A DNA stretch of 64,000 bases from Symsagittifera roscoffensis (GCF_963678635.1 NC_087064.1:34572369-34636368); one strand, 5' to 3'. Shown: positions 15,201-30,200, counted from the stretch's first letter. Made by a program: numbers and translations. Notes: generated by a model not told the origin, from the letters alone.

Positions 15201-18200
15201 CGAAACTCATCATACAATAGAAATAGAAACTACTCCGATAATCGAAATAGAAGTTATTCAAACAATCGAAACCAGAATTACCCGAACAATCGATCAAGGA
15301 ATAACTCATATAATAGATCAAACTATAACAGACCAAACAATAATTATCAAAACAGATCACAAAATAATTCACAAAATCGACATTCAAGTTATAATAACCG
15401 TTATAGAAATTATTCCCAATCACCACACAGAAATAATAACCATTATAATAATTCTAACAATCGCCACAGAAGTAGTACACCTAAACATCAAAGACATATT
15501 AATCAAGTACAATCAAATCCAGAAACAACATCAAACCCCCCAGGTATTGATGACACAGGAAATAACGAACTTCAACTAAATCAAATAAACTGTGAATCAT
15601 CAGATTCAGAAAGTGATATAGAAAACACTATCTCCATAAATATGATAGCAGTCGAAAATGACTACGAACCTATTATATATGAACAACCTTTTTCATCACA
15701 TATATATGAAAATCAATTAGAACTCCTTCACAATTATTATATTGAACCCATCCATTCTACACAAACGGCACAAGAAACTAACGAAATCAACACTACAAAT
15801 CAATCCAATAAAAATAACAAAACAAAATGCTTGAATACAAATCACATCTATCAAAATATACAAAAAGAACAACCCAAAGAAAAAATTTGGACAATACCAT
15901 TTCTTTTAGAAAGCCCAAGAAACAAAGAATTTCAACCACCAGATCTTGAAATTGATTTTTTAATTGATTCAGGAGCAGAATCAAACATAATAAACATTCC
16001 CACATGGAATGAGATAAAAACATTACACCCAAAACTAACGCCTCTTGAAACCTCCAGTAAACTAGCAACAGCACAAGGATCAACATTGGTAAACTATAGA
16101 AAAATTCAATTATTTCTTCTCCCCACAAGAACAATAGAGCAAAATAAAATTTTAAATAAACCATTTAAACAAATATTCCATATCACTGATATTAAACATA
16201 ATATTATTGGAATACCATTTATCTCTAAATATATACCAACACTCAACATTTTGAATAGTAAAATACTAATCAAAGATAAATACACAAAAACAAAAGACAC
16301 ATCCCTAACATTTTTTCAAAGATTAAATAAACAACCACCATTCTTTTCAAAATTTTATCCGATATATAATCAACAAAGAAAACACCTGAAACCACTATCA
16401 GGAAACTTATATAATTTTTTAATAAAACAAGTTCACCAATATGATAAAAAACAAAATAAACAACAACTCTATATGTCAGATTTTGAATTCAAACCTATCC
16501 ATAAGTTTTTCAAAATCACAATTTCATCCATAAAATATTTGAAAAACTCGAATTCAGATATTATTTCTCTACATGTATACAACAATACACCCTATCAAGT
16601 AACATTACCTTTAGGACTTTTAGGCTATTGCGAAACCAACGCTACGATATCACCAATACACGAAAAAGCATACCGCGTAAATAATGTACTCCAATTATTA
16701 GATATTTGTCAATCCACAATTCTTAATGAAGAATTATCCATAAATAATATAATAAGTAATGAAAAAAGAAATACAGATTATTTCACAAAAACCCCATATT
16801 TCAAACCTACATTCAACATAAATAACTATACAGAGAATCAACAGAAATTTTTAACAATGTTTAACTTCCAACATTCACAAATAACACAAGACGAATTTGA
16901 TAAATTAGCCAAACAGCTAATAAAATATTCATCAGTCTATGCAACATCCAAATTTGATGTTGGCAAAATCAGCTCATCACTACATCTCCCATTAAAACCT
17001 GACGCAGTTTTCAAAAAACAAAGAGCAAGTAAAGTACCAATTCACTTACATGATAAAGTAAACAGATTACTCGATATTTTAGAACAATACAATATTATCT
17101 CACCGGTAAACAAAGAAGAACAACCAAAAGGTAACACATTTATCAACCCTGTTATCATCCTAGCAAAAGGAGAATCATTAAAAATAGTTCTAGACGCTAG
17201 ATACCTTAATTCACTAATAGACGAATCAAAATGCAATTGGCCCAATTGAACCAATACAAGTTATTTTAACAAAAATAAACGGAAAATACTTTACAACCGC
17301 AGATATGAATAGTGCATATAATCAAATGCCACTAGATGAACAATCGCGACGCTTAACACAATTTGTTATTGGAAATCAGCAATATGAATTCAACCGCCTA
17401 TTCTATGGAATATCCATAGGACCAGCAGCATTTTCAGCTTTTATGAGCAAAATTTTTCGACCACTAATACTCAAGAAAAACGCAATCACCTATTTAGACG
17501 ATGTTTTTATGCAATCACAGACAAAAGAAGAAATGTTCAAAGTTTTAGAACACTATCACAAAATATTTCAGAACGAAAATCTGAAGGCCGCCCCCGATAA
17601 ATCACACTTCTTTTTAACACGAGTTAAATTCTTAGGACACAATATAGAAAGAAAAACAATCACTCCATTAAAATCACGCATTGATACTATTCAAAAGCTC
17701 CAACCACCAACAAACAAAAAGAAAATCCAAGATTTCCTTGGAATGTTAAATTTTTTAAGCAAATATGTCTATAAAATGCAATTATACCTAAGACCATTCT
17801 ATAATATACTTAGACAACAAAATAATTTTGAATGGAACACAGAACATCAAGCACGATTTGAAGAAATTAAAAAACTCTTAACTGAACAAATTTCGAATAC
17901 AATTCCAGATCCAAATCAACCATTCTATGCAATGTGCGATGCTTTGAATTTTGGCATCGGCGCAGCATTATTACAATCACACAATGGTACAAACAAAATG
18001 AACCTTATATCAGCAAATTCTCGATTATTCACTCAAGCAGAGCTACGACTCTCAACTCTAATGAGAGAATGTACAGCCATAATATATACACTATCAGAAT
18101 ATGAATTTCTGATACTTGGATCAAAACATCCAACAGTTCTATTCACAGATCACAAACCAATCATTTTTCTCTTTACACAAAAATCTAATCCAAATCACCG

Positions 18201-21200
18201 AGTTTATAGATTTCAATTAATTCTAATGAAATTACCAAACTTACATATAGTTTGGACAGCAGGAAAGAATCTTGCATTACCAGACACTTTAAGTCGAAAT
18301 ACACCACCTGAATTACTTACACGTAAAACTACAGTTGAAATACCCAAAAGTATAAAATTTTACCTTGCAGAAAACGAAACATCACCCCGACTAGAATGCA
18401 AATATGCAGTAAAAACTGACGTTGAACAATCACAAATAAATAATCTACAACACTTCCCACTTTATTTAGATTGCCAAAATAACCACTACGGAGTTGATCT
18501 ACTTGGAACATCAACTTTTAAACCAATTCCATATTCACAATGGATAAAAAATAACACCCAACAAAAAAGAGTAAAACAACACCCGCATAAAAAAGACCTT
18601 TTTCCGTTAACTGAAAAAGAAAATCTAACTGATAAAATAAATTTATCAGGACCACAAACAAACGATTCAAAATACACACTAAATCAAGTTTTTGACCTCC
18701 ATGACCCACTTGATACAATTCCTTTATCTAAATTAGAATTAGAAAACATTTTTCTCCCCCCAACAGATAAAATTACAATTAATACTTTGAAACAATATCA
18801 AAATCTTGACCCAGTAATTAGACAACTAAAATCATGGCACAAATATAAAACTAAACCCGTCAAGGCAGATACAACTATTTTAGGAAATAAAACACTCCTC
18901 CGATATTTTCGAAAATTTAATAATAAAACAATTAACGAAAACACAGACCTTCTAGAATACAAATTAAATGAATCTACAGTTCCCTGTCTCCCTCTAAGTA
19001 TGATTCTTATAGCTTTTAATATTTCACATACACAAAACATTAAAGGACACTCTGGATCAGAGAAAACATATTCAAATTTCATGCAAAACTTTTATTTTCC
19101 AAATGCACCAATTTGGATAAAAGTACTATGCAATGATTGTATAGTATGTCAGCTAAATAAACCTTATCCAAATCAAAAACAAATAGCACAAAAACAAGAT
19201 TTTAAAGGACAAAGTTTGTACTTTAACCACCGTATTTCATTTGATACAAAAGGACCAATTTCACCCTCATCCGAAGGAAACTCCTATATTATGGTAATTG
19301 TTGACGCGTTTACACATTATGTAGCATATAACCCAGTACCACATTGTAACGCTTATTACGCTTACACAACACTCTATGAACACTGGATAGCCAAATTCGG
19401 ACTACCAGAAATTTTAGTTACAGATAACGGTACAGAATTGATAAATAATGAAATCATTACACTATGTCATTTATATAACATCAAAAACAAACCACGTACA
19501 TCTCACGCACCTTGGACAAACGGCTTAGTCGAAGGTATGAACCGTTCACTACAAGAATATCTTAGATGTATCATCAATGGAAATGATACAAGATACACCG
19601 AATGGTCAGCAGATGTAAAACTATTTCCCTTAGCATATAATTCACAAATCACGACAACTCTAGGAATGTCACCATATGAAATGGTTTTTAATCAAAAGCC
19701 ACGCAAACCAATTATGTTTACAGCAAACTCTCATAAAAATGCACAAAGTTATTGTCAACCGAATAAAGACTCAATTTGTTATAACTTACCTTTACATACA
19801 CACGATGAAGATCATTTTCATCACCCACAAATTCTTAAATTAGCCTCCGGTACACACACCGAATGGATTTTAAACAGAGATAAAAAACACAATGAAATTT
19901 ACCAAAAAGTAACAGAAAAGTTGTTACAAAGACAAAACATTATTGAACAAATAAATTCACGCTTTACACCAGCCTCCGATTTAAAAATTGGAACATTTGT
20001 TTTAATACCCAATTTTAACACTCAAAAAGGAATCTCTAAAAAATTACAACCCCTTCGTAAAGGACCATACCAAATAATTGCCAAACCCACTGATGTCACA
20101 TATAAAATTACCGACTCAGACAAAAAAGAAATTGTTCAACATCGAAACAACCTATTACCTTATTACCCAAAAGAATACGCACTACGCAAACTAACTCAAT
20201 TATATTCGTTCACAGGTTTAAAAGTTATTCAAAATAACCCACATACGGAGAATAAAACAAAGGAACAACATCACATTCAGCTCGAGAACCAAAATAAAAA
20301 ATCAACTATAACGAAAAACAATACAAAAAAGCTAGATCAAAATATACCTCAAAAAGAAATAAAAAATAGAAAATTGACAGAAAAAATAATACCCCAAGAA
20401 CAAATCGACAAATCAGAACATAGAGAGTCATCACGACTTAGAAATCAACCACGTAAAAACTATAAAACATTCATTCCACGATCTAAAATATTAAAGAAAG
20501 TCGAATTTCAAAAACAGATTTAATTTTATATTTAATAATTTTTGCACCTCTGAAATATTTTGAACTTTCATTTTCCAAAATAACATGCTGACAAACAAGC
20601 AACGATTCTAGTTCAAAATTAGCCAATAGGATTCATCCAATCCGTCACCTTCTCTAACTCTAACACAAACCAACTAGACGAACGATATTAAACTCCAGGC
20701 ATATCTATAACTATAACTTTGCGACCTCTAGGTCAAAAATAAGCAAACCACTCCAACTTGACAACTAAAATAAATATCACCATAATATCATAACCCTCCC
20801 TTATCTAATAACCCAAAGATCAACAATATTTCCCCAACTCCGATCTCAAATACCCCCCAAACAAATATGTTAAATTAGCCTAAAGTATAAAAATCTCAAA
20901 AATACCCCAGATCACTTGACAAATAAAAATAAAGACAAAGAAGACCTCCCGATCACCATAAAATTCGCCCCCAACAATTTTTCACAAAACTCAACCCACT
21001 TGTCAAAAAACCAATAAATAATTCGACCACACTTGAAAATTGCCTCAAACAACAAAAATATTCGATCGAGAAGCCATTTCTTAAATGCTCTTCTCTCGAC
21101 CAGTCAATATAATTCTTAACATTCTCATAAACTTTTTAACGGTATTTAAACTTTTAATCATATTTCTTTTTGATACCTTTGAATCTTTTGTAATAATCTT

Positions 21201-24200
21201 AATCACTTTTTGCAATATTTTTTTAATTTTCTATTCCATATTTGAACTATACCTCCAGCTTTCGAAAGCTATTGACTATATCCACAGGTACGATTCACAA
21301 AACTTATCTAAATGATACGAACCATTTTTAGTAGAACAGATATTTTTTTACTATTTGTAATTTTTATAACATTTCTATCATCCCTCATCTTGACAATATG
21401 CAAATGTATAAAGAAAGCAATCATCACATTCGCCCTAGCAACAATCCTCCTAATTCTTTTTCTAGAAGAATACTATAATAAACATAAATTTTTCCACTAA
21501 AAGAATAAATAAAAAACCATCAAAAATTGCTAACCAACAATCACTCAGTCAGTCTTCACCGACATCATCCCAAGATAATCCAACACCATCTTCAACTACC
21601 CAAAACCCCCCAAACATCCACACGAGTTTCCTTTCAAGATAACCCATATACCTTTGAAGAACGACACGCTCGCTTATCTGAACCACTAGAACCAGTTCAA
21701 CGACAAGCACCTCTAAGCGAACCAACATATAACTTATACCCAACACTACCACAAGAATTAAGTAGAATACGAAATCCTAGTCAAAACCAAAATACAGTCG
21801 AACTAAATAGACAAATTATACATCCTCGACGAAACAGAAATTTTCAAACTCCCCGAGTTCATTTTGATATACCTCAATCCCCATCACAAAGTACTCCAGA
21901 AAACCCCATTGGCATATTACCAGAAACCCCTACGCTTCTTTCACAACGTAGCATCTCAAGCCCACCCTCAGATTACTTAGGTTCAACACCAACATCTGAA
22001 CAAATACGTGAAAATCCCTTTAACCCTGCAAACCAAACATCACGACTACCATATTGGACAACACATTCATTCACACAAGGTGAACCCAATTTAATCAATG
22101 ATCCAATAGATATTTCTACGAATACAACAACATCCTCATCACTACCAGAAACATTATCACTACCATCAACACCATCAATTAGTCAGATTTCACCACCGCC
22201 TTTTAACTTAAATTTCCCAAATAACCTCGACGCTAGATATCGAGAACAATCATCAACAAATATTCCTTTAAGACTAGACTGGAATACATTCACTGCACCT
22301 CCACCATTATTTGGACAACACCCAGAAAGTAACCGACTCCACAACTGGGAACTAAATAGACTACAATATAGACAAGACATCCACGAAGACATTCGTGATC
22401 ATAACATCCAAATACTCCAACAAAATAGTCTACAATTAAAATTTGAAATCACGGTTAAATTAAACAACATTACTCAACATCCCTATCCATTAAACCCACC
22501 AAATATAACAGCTCAATCCCTACCACCACCATTTATAACAACTGAAGTGATATACAAATACGACAGATATACCAAAAAGACAATTGGTTACATCACATTT
22601 TATAATCCATACTCAGGATTGTCATACACATGTATATTCTAAAAATTTTAATTTTTCTCCAACTCCTTTTTCTAATAACCTCCAATGAAAACATAAACCC
22701 TTCCCCCGCACAGGACCCCAAGATTTATTAGTAACACATTATGATTGTGAAGAAAACGAACAAAAAACACTACACAAATATGCAATAAATCAAGTATCAC
22801 AATGCGAAACAGAACCACAAGCTATAGAAACAACAAATGTAATAGCGACACTTTATTCAAAAGCCCGAGCAACAACAGTTATAGGATATAAATTCACAGC
22901 AACATTTTCTGAAAAGAAAGTACATTGTTCACAAGTCTCAAATGGAAATAAAAACCGACTTGACCACGAATCATTCTACCAGAGTAATATCGAACGACTT
23001 TTACATCTCAATCCCGAAGATTGTAAAAACGAGTTACTAAGACTCAATATCACAAGAAATAAAAACACAGATAGAAAATTAGTATATTTCCAAGTTTTTG
23101 CAGATTCTGTACATCAAGCAGAACTTGAAAGATATCAAGGACATATAAAATTAGATGAAAAATACCCATACAACGGCGCACACGGAAGATTAACTTATGA
23201 CATACACGATAAACACTGGATACCACACATTGGTATAAATGACCCATCAAACTGCAAAGCAGACACAAAAAATAAAGGATATCAAGAAATCATGTTTTTC
23301 GATTGGAAAATACAACTCGAAAAAATACAACTCACACGCGATTTATCTGACAACACCATGATCTATCAAGGAATCAGATTACCTTGTAAAAACGATCAAG
23401 GCTATTGTGACCCTACAACACGAACACAAGCAACAATTGTTTGGTTCCCCGAAGACACATGTACAACATTTCAAGTAGCAAAAATACACGCTCGTTTGAT
23501 AAAATTTCACGAAAAATATTTTATACAATCAATTCCATATGAACAAGTCCATCCATCACGAAAACAAAGTTCTAATTTTAAAAACATACACAATATAGAA
23601 AATAAATTGACACGTTTTCAAATATATCAAGAAACAGAACTTGCATGTAAATATAGAAATCCACTTCACAAAACACAATACTCCGAGATATTAGTTGAAT
23701 ACGAAAAAGGATTCGACATGACCACTGGAAAAATAAAAATCGATTCATACGCCACAAGTCACCCTATAAACGAAGGAACATCATATATACCAGTTGATTT
23801 TCAAAAAAGTAAAAGTCAACCTGGTGGACATCTAAAACCCCCTGACACTAGAAGCACACGTTTACAAGAACTATCACTAATGAATAGTACATATTTCGGT
23901 AATATCCACTATGATATTCACCTAGATATGAAATTAGACTACACAATTAGCCGCATTTTTCAAGAAATGTCACTCGCTGAATTAGAAACACTTCACCAGT
24001 TATGCGAATTAGAAAGGACACAAATCCTACAATCACTTGCACTAGCAGTATTAAAAATACCCTACGCAGGATATTTACTATCAGGAAATAGATCAAATTT
24101 TTTAGACTACGAAGGAAACATTTTATGGTTTTATACCTGTACCAAAAAAGTATCACCACTATATGTTTTTGAAGATAAGCGATGCTATAAAAGAATCCCT

Positions 24201-27200
24201 ATCTTTTATAAGAATAAAGTACATTTCGTTGACACACTTTCAAGACGAACCTATTTTTGGGATACCGCAGTCCCATGTGGATCAGAAAATAGCCACAATG
24301 TAGTTCAACTGAACCCTGATGAAGATAAATATTACCTTCTTACCCCATATCCCACATTAATGCAATCACTCAAAAAATTTTCACCTGAAAGCATAAGAGC
24401 TATTGCTCGAAACCCAAATATTGACCTACAATCAATTGGAATATATTCAAAATCCGATATCCAACATCACATTAGAACACAACAATTCCAAGAATTATTA
24501 ACACAAATGGACACTATACAAAGACAATCAATTGACCAAAACTTACGCAAACTTGCCGAAACCGCAGGATTTGCAGATATTTATACACAAGATTATAGCG
24601 GATATTTTAAAGACATTAAAGACTATATATATCTAAACGGTGAAAAATATAGACCAAAAGATATTTCACCTATAAATATTTTTAGCTTTGTTACACTAAA
24701 AAATGAAATTCTCGATTTTCTAGGATGGCCCTACTACATCTTAGAAAAATTGACTATTTTATACGCAATGTTTAACTTTATAGGATTTCTTTTTTCGCTG
24801 TTAAAAGGAATCTATAATACATGCGCTATACACACACAAGTAAATAGACAAGCAAGTGTAGCACGCATACTATTTGCAGGATTTTTTGGAATTTTTTCAT
24901 CATCAATAAACAAAATTCTTCTAGACGCACAAATAAAAGAATACAACACAAAAATAGCAACAAGACAGAACACATACGACGAAGAACATAACAATGTAGA
25001 CATAACGCCTACAGCACCACAGTTACCACCCCTACCACATAACCATCCATTATCACTAGTCCCACAAAATTTTCGAAATTTAGCAATAACACATAATCCA
25101 AATTTTAGACCAACTATATCACAAAGTCCCATTCAACATAAAATGACACACCATTCACTAGATGAAAATACATATGAACAAATTAAAGAACAACCCCATA
25201 CCACCGCTTTTCAGTCTCAAAATAATAATTTTTTTAGCCCACGATGAGCCGACAACTTGGATCCCTACACCGCTCAAACTCCCACCCAACCAACCTCAAC
25301 ACTCCAATTACAATAATTCCACTTTTTGCTTTCCCGCCACCCGATTTCCCAACCAATAATGTAACATCAGGCATGAATTCAGACACTAACTCACATATCT
25401 CAGTTTTATACTCCATTTCACAACTCAATAACCCAAATATTGAAACCCCTGATGAATTTGCAGACTCTGAACCATCTCCATCCAATAATTTTCAAACCAA
25501 CTCCTCAGTTTTTTCAAAACCCCCTTTTCAACCAATCCCGCCAAATAACCCACTTCCATCCATTTCTACACCCTCTTATGCTTCACAAGTCACCCCAACC
25601 TACTCTTCATTTCATTCAGACCGATCATCCAATTCTCCAGATACTCCCCAAATCTCCCAGGAACTAGATAATTTTATCACCCTACAACAACAACCCTTCC
25701 ACCTTGAAAACCCCACTATAAATCAGATTTCATCCACAATAGAATCATCAAACCCACCTACCCCTACATCCTCTTCAGCTTATACCGCATCATTAGCACC
25801 ATCATCCACATCCACCGAATCATCAAATAGCACTAATAGAGCTTATCGCACTTTCAAAAGAAAATTCCCGAACCATCCATTTCCAACAAAACCAGGAACA
25901 GCCCGTGAATATATTAATCATCCAAATCACACTAACACGAAAGATTTTTTAGCAATCACCCTACCTTCATTTCCACAATATACTTTGAACACTCCTAACA
26001 ACACTAACGACACACGTAGTTTTGTAGATGAACAAGTTTTAATGCCTACACTTCATTGGACAGCATATTATCATTTTACTAACCCCCTTTGCCTACCTTT
26101 ATCTAATACTCACATCGATATAGAAGAAATAAAGATAGACAATTTACTTATATAGGATATAAAAAGTCACTAAAAACATACACTGCACCCCGAGCTAACG
26201 AATATACGCTAGAATATTACGATCACAACATCATCCGAGCTAACCAAGACCAATTTTTAGATGATGACCGTTTCGCTAACCCACAAATCACAGAAAAATT
26301 CTTCATCAAAACACCATATGTATTTACACTCAATATATTTGATCGCAAATTCGATCACATCATTTCTGAAGCACTAACCGACACACAAGCTTACGAAAGT
26401 TTTAAAGAAAAATTTCAATTATTTTCACTAACCTTTCATTTCCTTGCACCACACGAACGAGATTTGCACTGCTCACACGATATTATGTTACGCACTAAAC
26501 AAACCCACACATATACATATTATCGCTTCATACAAAATCACTTTGATCTACACGCTCCATCAAGACAACCACACCACCGTTTTCAATTTATTAACTCTAA
26601 GTACACTTCACCATTTTTTCTTAACTTCACATATTGCATCAAAGATACTAACCTTCACGGTATTCTTCGCAATTATGATCCCATAACCCAAATGTATATT
26701 TTTTGTCCCATCACGAAGACCTTCAACGCAGAAGAATCCAGACCCTTCCTTATCCCACATGAATTTATTCAACCTATAGAAATCCCAATATTAGAATTCA
26801 TCCACAACACTAAATACAATCACAAATTATATAATCTCATCCAAAACACACCTTATGATTTTGCAGTTGGCACTGAAGAACTAAAAACCATTAAAGCACT
26901 TCAATTGCTTTGGCCACTGCTTCAAACTAAAAACATCATTCGCATACTAGCAAAATTACTCACTAACTCCGACATAATACACGACATCTTCCCCCATGGT
27001 TTTTTCCCCGACGACTAACAGGTAAGTATAATTTATACATATTCTTAACTAATAAATTCAAATTAAAAAACTAACCATTCTTTATCCATGTCTCATTTAG
27101 ATTTTTAGTCTTCATCTCACGATCATCTGCAAAATACACAAAAGAAAAATAAAAAATAGAAAACTTCTTCAAATTGTTCAAAACTCTAATAATCTTTTGC

Positions 27201-30200
27201 ACCAGCTAAATTAAATAAAATTCATACCAATGTAGTAAATTAATTTATAAATTATTTCCCTAAAGCAGTAATTCTAATAATGATGAAAATTTGTAACTTA
27301 ATTTTTCCCCAAAATTAGCAGTAAAATTGAAATTCTATGTAGTAAATTGATAAGACGAAAATGCAGTACTAACCTTTTGATATTTCCATTCACTCGCACA
27401 AGAATTCTATCCAAACTCGCACAGCTCGCCCACGAAGAATTGTTTAAATAATGAATTTCAGTTTCAAGCTTTCACACTCAACAACTCTAACACACGATAA
27501 CAAGTTTCAAACTTTCCTTTAACCCGGTTAGAAAGGAATTATATACTAAACAAAACTAATCAACGCAGCTTACTAAACACCACAACACATAGAATAACAG
27601 CATGACTAAGAAAAGGAAACCAACGGTACCCCAACCGGATTAACCCAGTTTAAAACTGGATAATTTATTCTTTTGAAGACTATTATAAAGTCTAAGAAAG
27701 AAATAATAAAACACAAAAAAGTCGAAAGACAAACCCATACTAAAAACAATTTGATTTTTGAAAAAAGGACACAACCAACGAAACATAAGAAAAACCAAAA
27801 TAAACCCAACATAAAAAGTTATCACATAACAGGACCTCTCACAGAAACCGCACGAAATCATACTCCCACTCCTGGCCTAACCCACCAGAGAGGACGTCCT
27901 GAGCATGCTCTATAGCCGGCCTAACCCACCGCGCTACATCCACGCTTTGTGACCACACTTCTATTTTTAATAAGAGGTACTCAAGGGTGAGTAACTCTTC
28001 AAAATAACCGAACTAAAACAAAAAGCTTTTGTGAAAACAACTAACCAAAATCATAATTAAAACACCAAACTAATAAAAATTTTATAAAATGTAAATTATA
28101 CCTTGCAGTATATAGATCAGCATACAACACCAAAGACGAACATCCAAAGACAAAATGACCCCACTACACTCGAAAAAGAATGGCCAACCACAATCAATAT
28201 GCCGCCCACAATCACAACTCAAAGGATTTAGAGTACGACTTGACTTCGCAGAAAAGGACTTCATTGAACTAGAACAATGACCACCTCGATGTCTAAGTAT
28301 ACGTACAGATCCGAGTAACCAGGCATCCCCTCCACGCACAATCTCCACGCCATTCCCAGACAAGGTCAACCCAAAAGAAGTTCTCTACATGGAACAGAAA
28401 AACCTGTCATAGCCAACCATTCTGAAATCAGATTTGAGTTTGTTGCGAAAACCCAGTCGTTGTCATGAGAAGACACAGCGATTGAGCCTGGAACTTCTCT
28501 AACAAGAGAACCCAGAAGAAATATGATGTTCGCCAAATACCAACGTCCATCATCCATCCTTTGAACTGCAGAAAGACAATTCTAAAAAACTCTGTAAAAC
28601 CCGGATGGGTGGAACCTGATATAAACTACATTTTATGATTGGATAAATTAGATATTTTACCACTGTAAAGTATTTAATATTAACCAATCATGATCCATCT
28701 AACTAACAACCCACTTATTTGTAAGTGCTGGAATTACTTGTAATTTCAGCACCAGAGAGATTTGAATTTAACTTAGAATTTAGTTGCCTCTCCAAAGGAA
28801 CTTCAGCAGCCGCAATAAACCAGTATACCCTAGATCTATTGAGCCTAGCAGAGACTAGTTAAACAACCTGAGACTAGATAGTATAAGAGTAAGATTAGGA
28901 TCGGTATTAGACTACGAAGTTGCACGAATCTATCCGGCCGAAAATAAGATAGCGTGACGAGCAGACGGTGTACTCTATCCGAAATTACTCTATGAGTTAA
29001 CCACATCGGTCATAACTCAATACCATAAACGATTAAGTTGAGCAAAATTGATCTTTTATTCGGAATTAAACTGATGTTAAATATGTATTACGACTAGCAT
29101 TGCCATCAGCGATCATAGTGTTGAAATCGGGCGAACAGATTGCCGAGTATTGACCCGAGTCGAAATGTTTGCCGGCTTCTGAACTTAATTTTGTTACGGA
29201 AATCATAACTTAAATGTTGAAAACTGTCAATAGATAACTTTTAATATTGATACAGATATGTTATCTCAAACAAAAAGTGATGTTGATATTTTATATGCCG
29301 ATTTATTTGTTTTCACAGAGATCACAAAAAGTTCTCATAAAAGTTATTGGCCCAACAACGAGGTGGGAAAGAATTTTGTATTTGGGTTTTTTTTCCACGC
29401 AAAATCAGGTACAACAAAGACAAAAGTTCAAGTGCCATATCTCTTTGAAGCCACCTAAGAGGTAACTTGGACTGACAACAAAATTCCAAAAAAAAAATTT
29501 CTCGGTACTGATGTTGAAAAAATGGTTTTAATGTTTTTGATTTTCTGACCGTTTTATTTTGATTTTCAAATTGAATATTCGTTGAAAAGTCTCGTTACAC
29601 CACCATCGACAGCAATTAGGAGAAAAAGAAAACAAAAAACATTTCAGCAACTCTTTTTAACTGGTCATTGATGACCGAATTACCACTTCACTCCAATAAA
29701 TTCTTAAAATGAAAAATAACAAATGGAACCAGTTTGAAACTAGTATTTATATCCAACTATATAATTGATAAAACTAACTCTATAAATTATTTCTAACTAA
29801 CCAATCATGATCCATAACTGTCAAATTCCTTGTTACCAAGAAAGGATGTATTTTACAATTTCATTTATATGTTTGAAATTTAAGTCTGATTTTTGTCTAG
29901 CTAGTTAAAATTACAGAATCTGCTCCAAATTTTAAAAAAACTTCATGAACCATCAGTTTCACTTTATTTTTTTAAATTCGAATGTATATGCTACATTTTT
30001 TGTCCAAAACTTTTTATAAACACTGAGATGACTTTCCCAAACGTTCATTTTATCTAAGACTACATTGTTTTCTGTCGTGAATTTTGTAAATGTTTTGCGA
30101 CTGTCATCATCTTGCAGCCAATGACGCCGGGACACAATTTTGGAAAAAAATGTTCTTAGTTGTGTTTTTTTTCTCGATAAAGTTTTTGGCTCTGTTAATG

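Larger units (their letters stand above)
9320..29019 (+). mobile_element. 19.7-kb Ty3/gypsy-like LTR retroelement with Env-like and extra ORFs
   Basis: Two 410-bp LTRs with TG...CA ends bound the element and ATAC is duplicated at both borders. In order it has a primer-binding site, two leader ORFs, Gag, an internal duplication, protease, RT, RNase H, integrase, two small membrane ORFs, a Pro-rich ORF, an Env-like ORF and two unrecognised ORFs. The coding strand is visibly A-rich and T-poor, unlike the flanking intron. The LTRs differ at three of 410 sites, so insertion is recent; frame breaks in Gag, RT and near the start of Env indicate a defective copy or local sequence errors. Ty3/gypsy affiliation rests on the RT-RNase H-integrase order, DSGA protease, YLDD and the GPY/F-like integrase end. 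The length is about two to three times that usual for this group. Confidence 0.93.

Noticed and set aside
14950-15579. Second-frame 209-codon ORF over the N/R/S-rich Gag tract
   Set aside because: An Ile/Thr-rich shadow of the aat/cga/tca repeats in the true frame; no independent motif.
17230-17310. Programmed ribosomal frameshift in pol
   Set aside because: It lies inside the RT fold, not at a domain border, and no slippery heptamer is seen.
28082-28557. Antisense ORFs near the 3' end of the retroelement
   Set aside because: Short, without motifs, and opposite to all other element genes.
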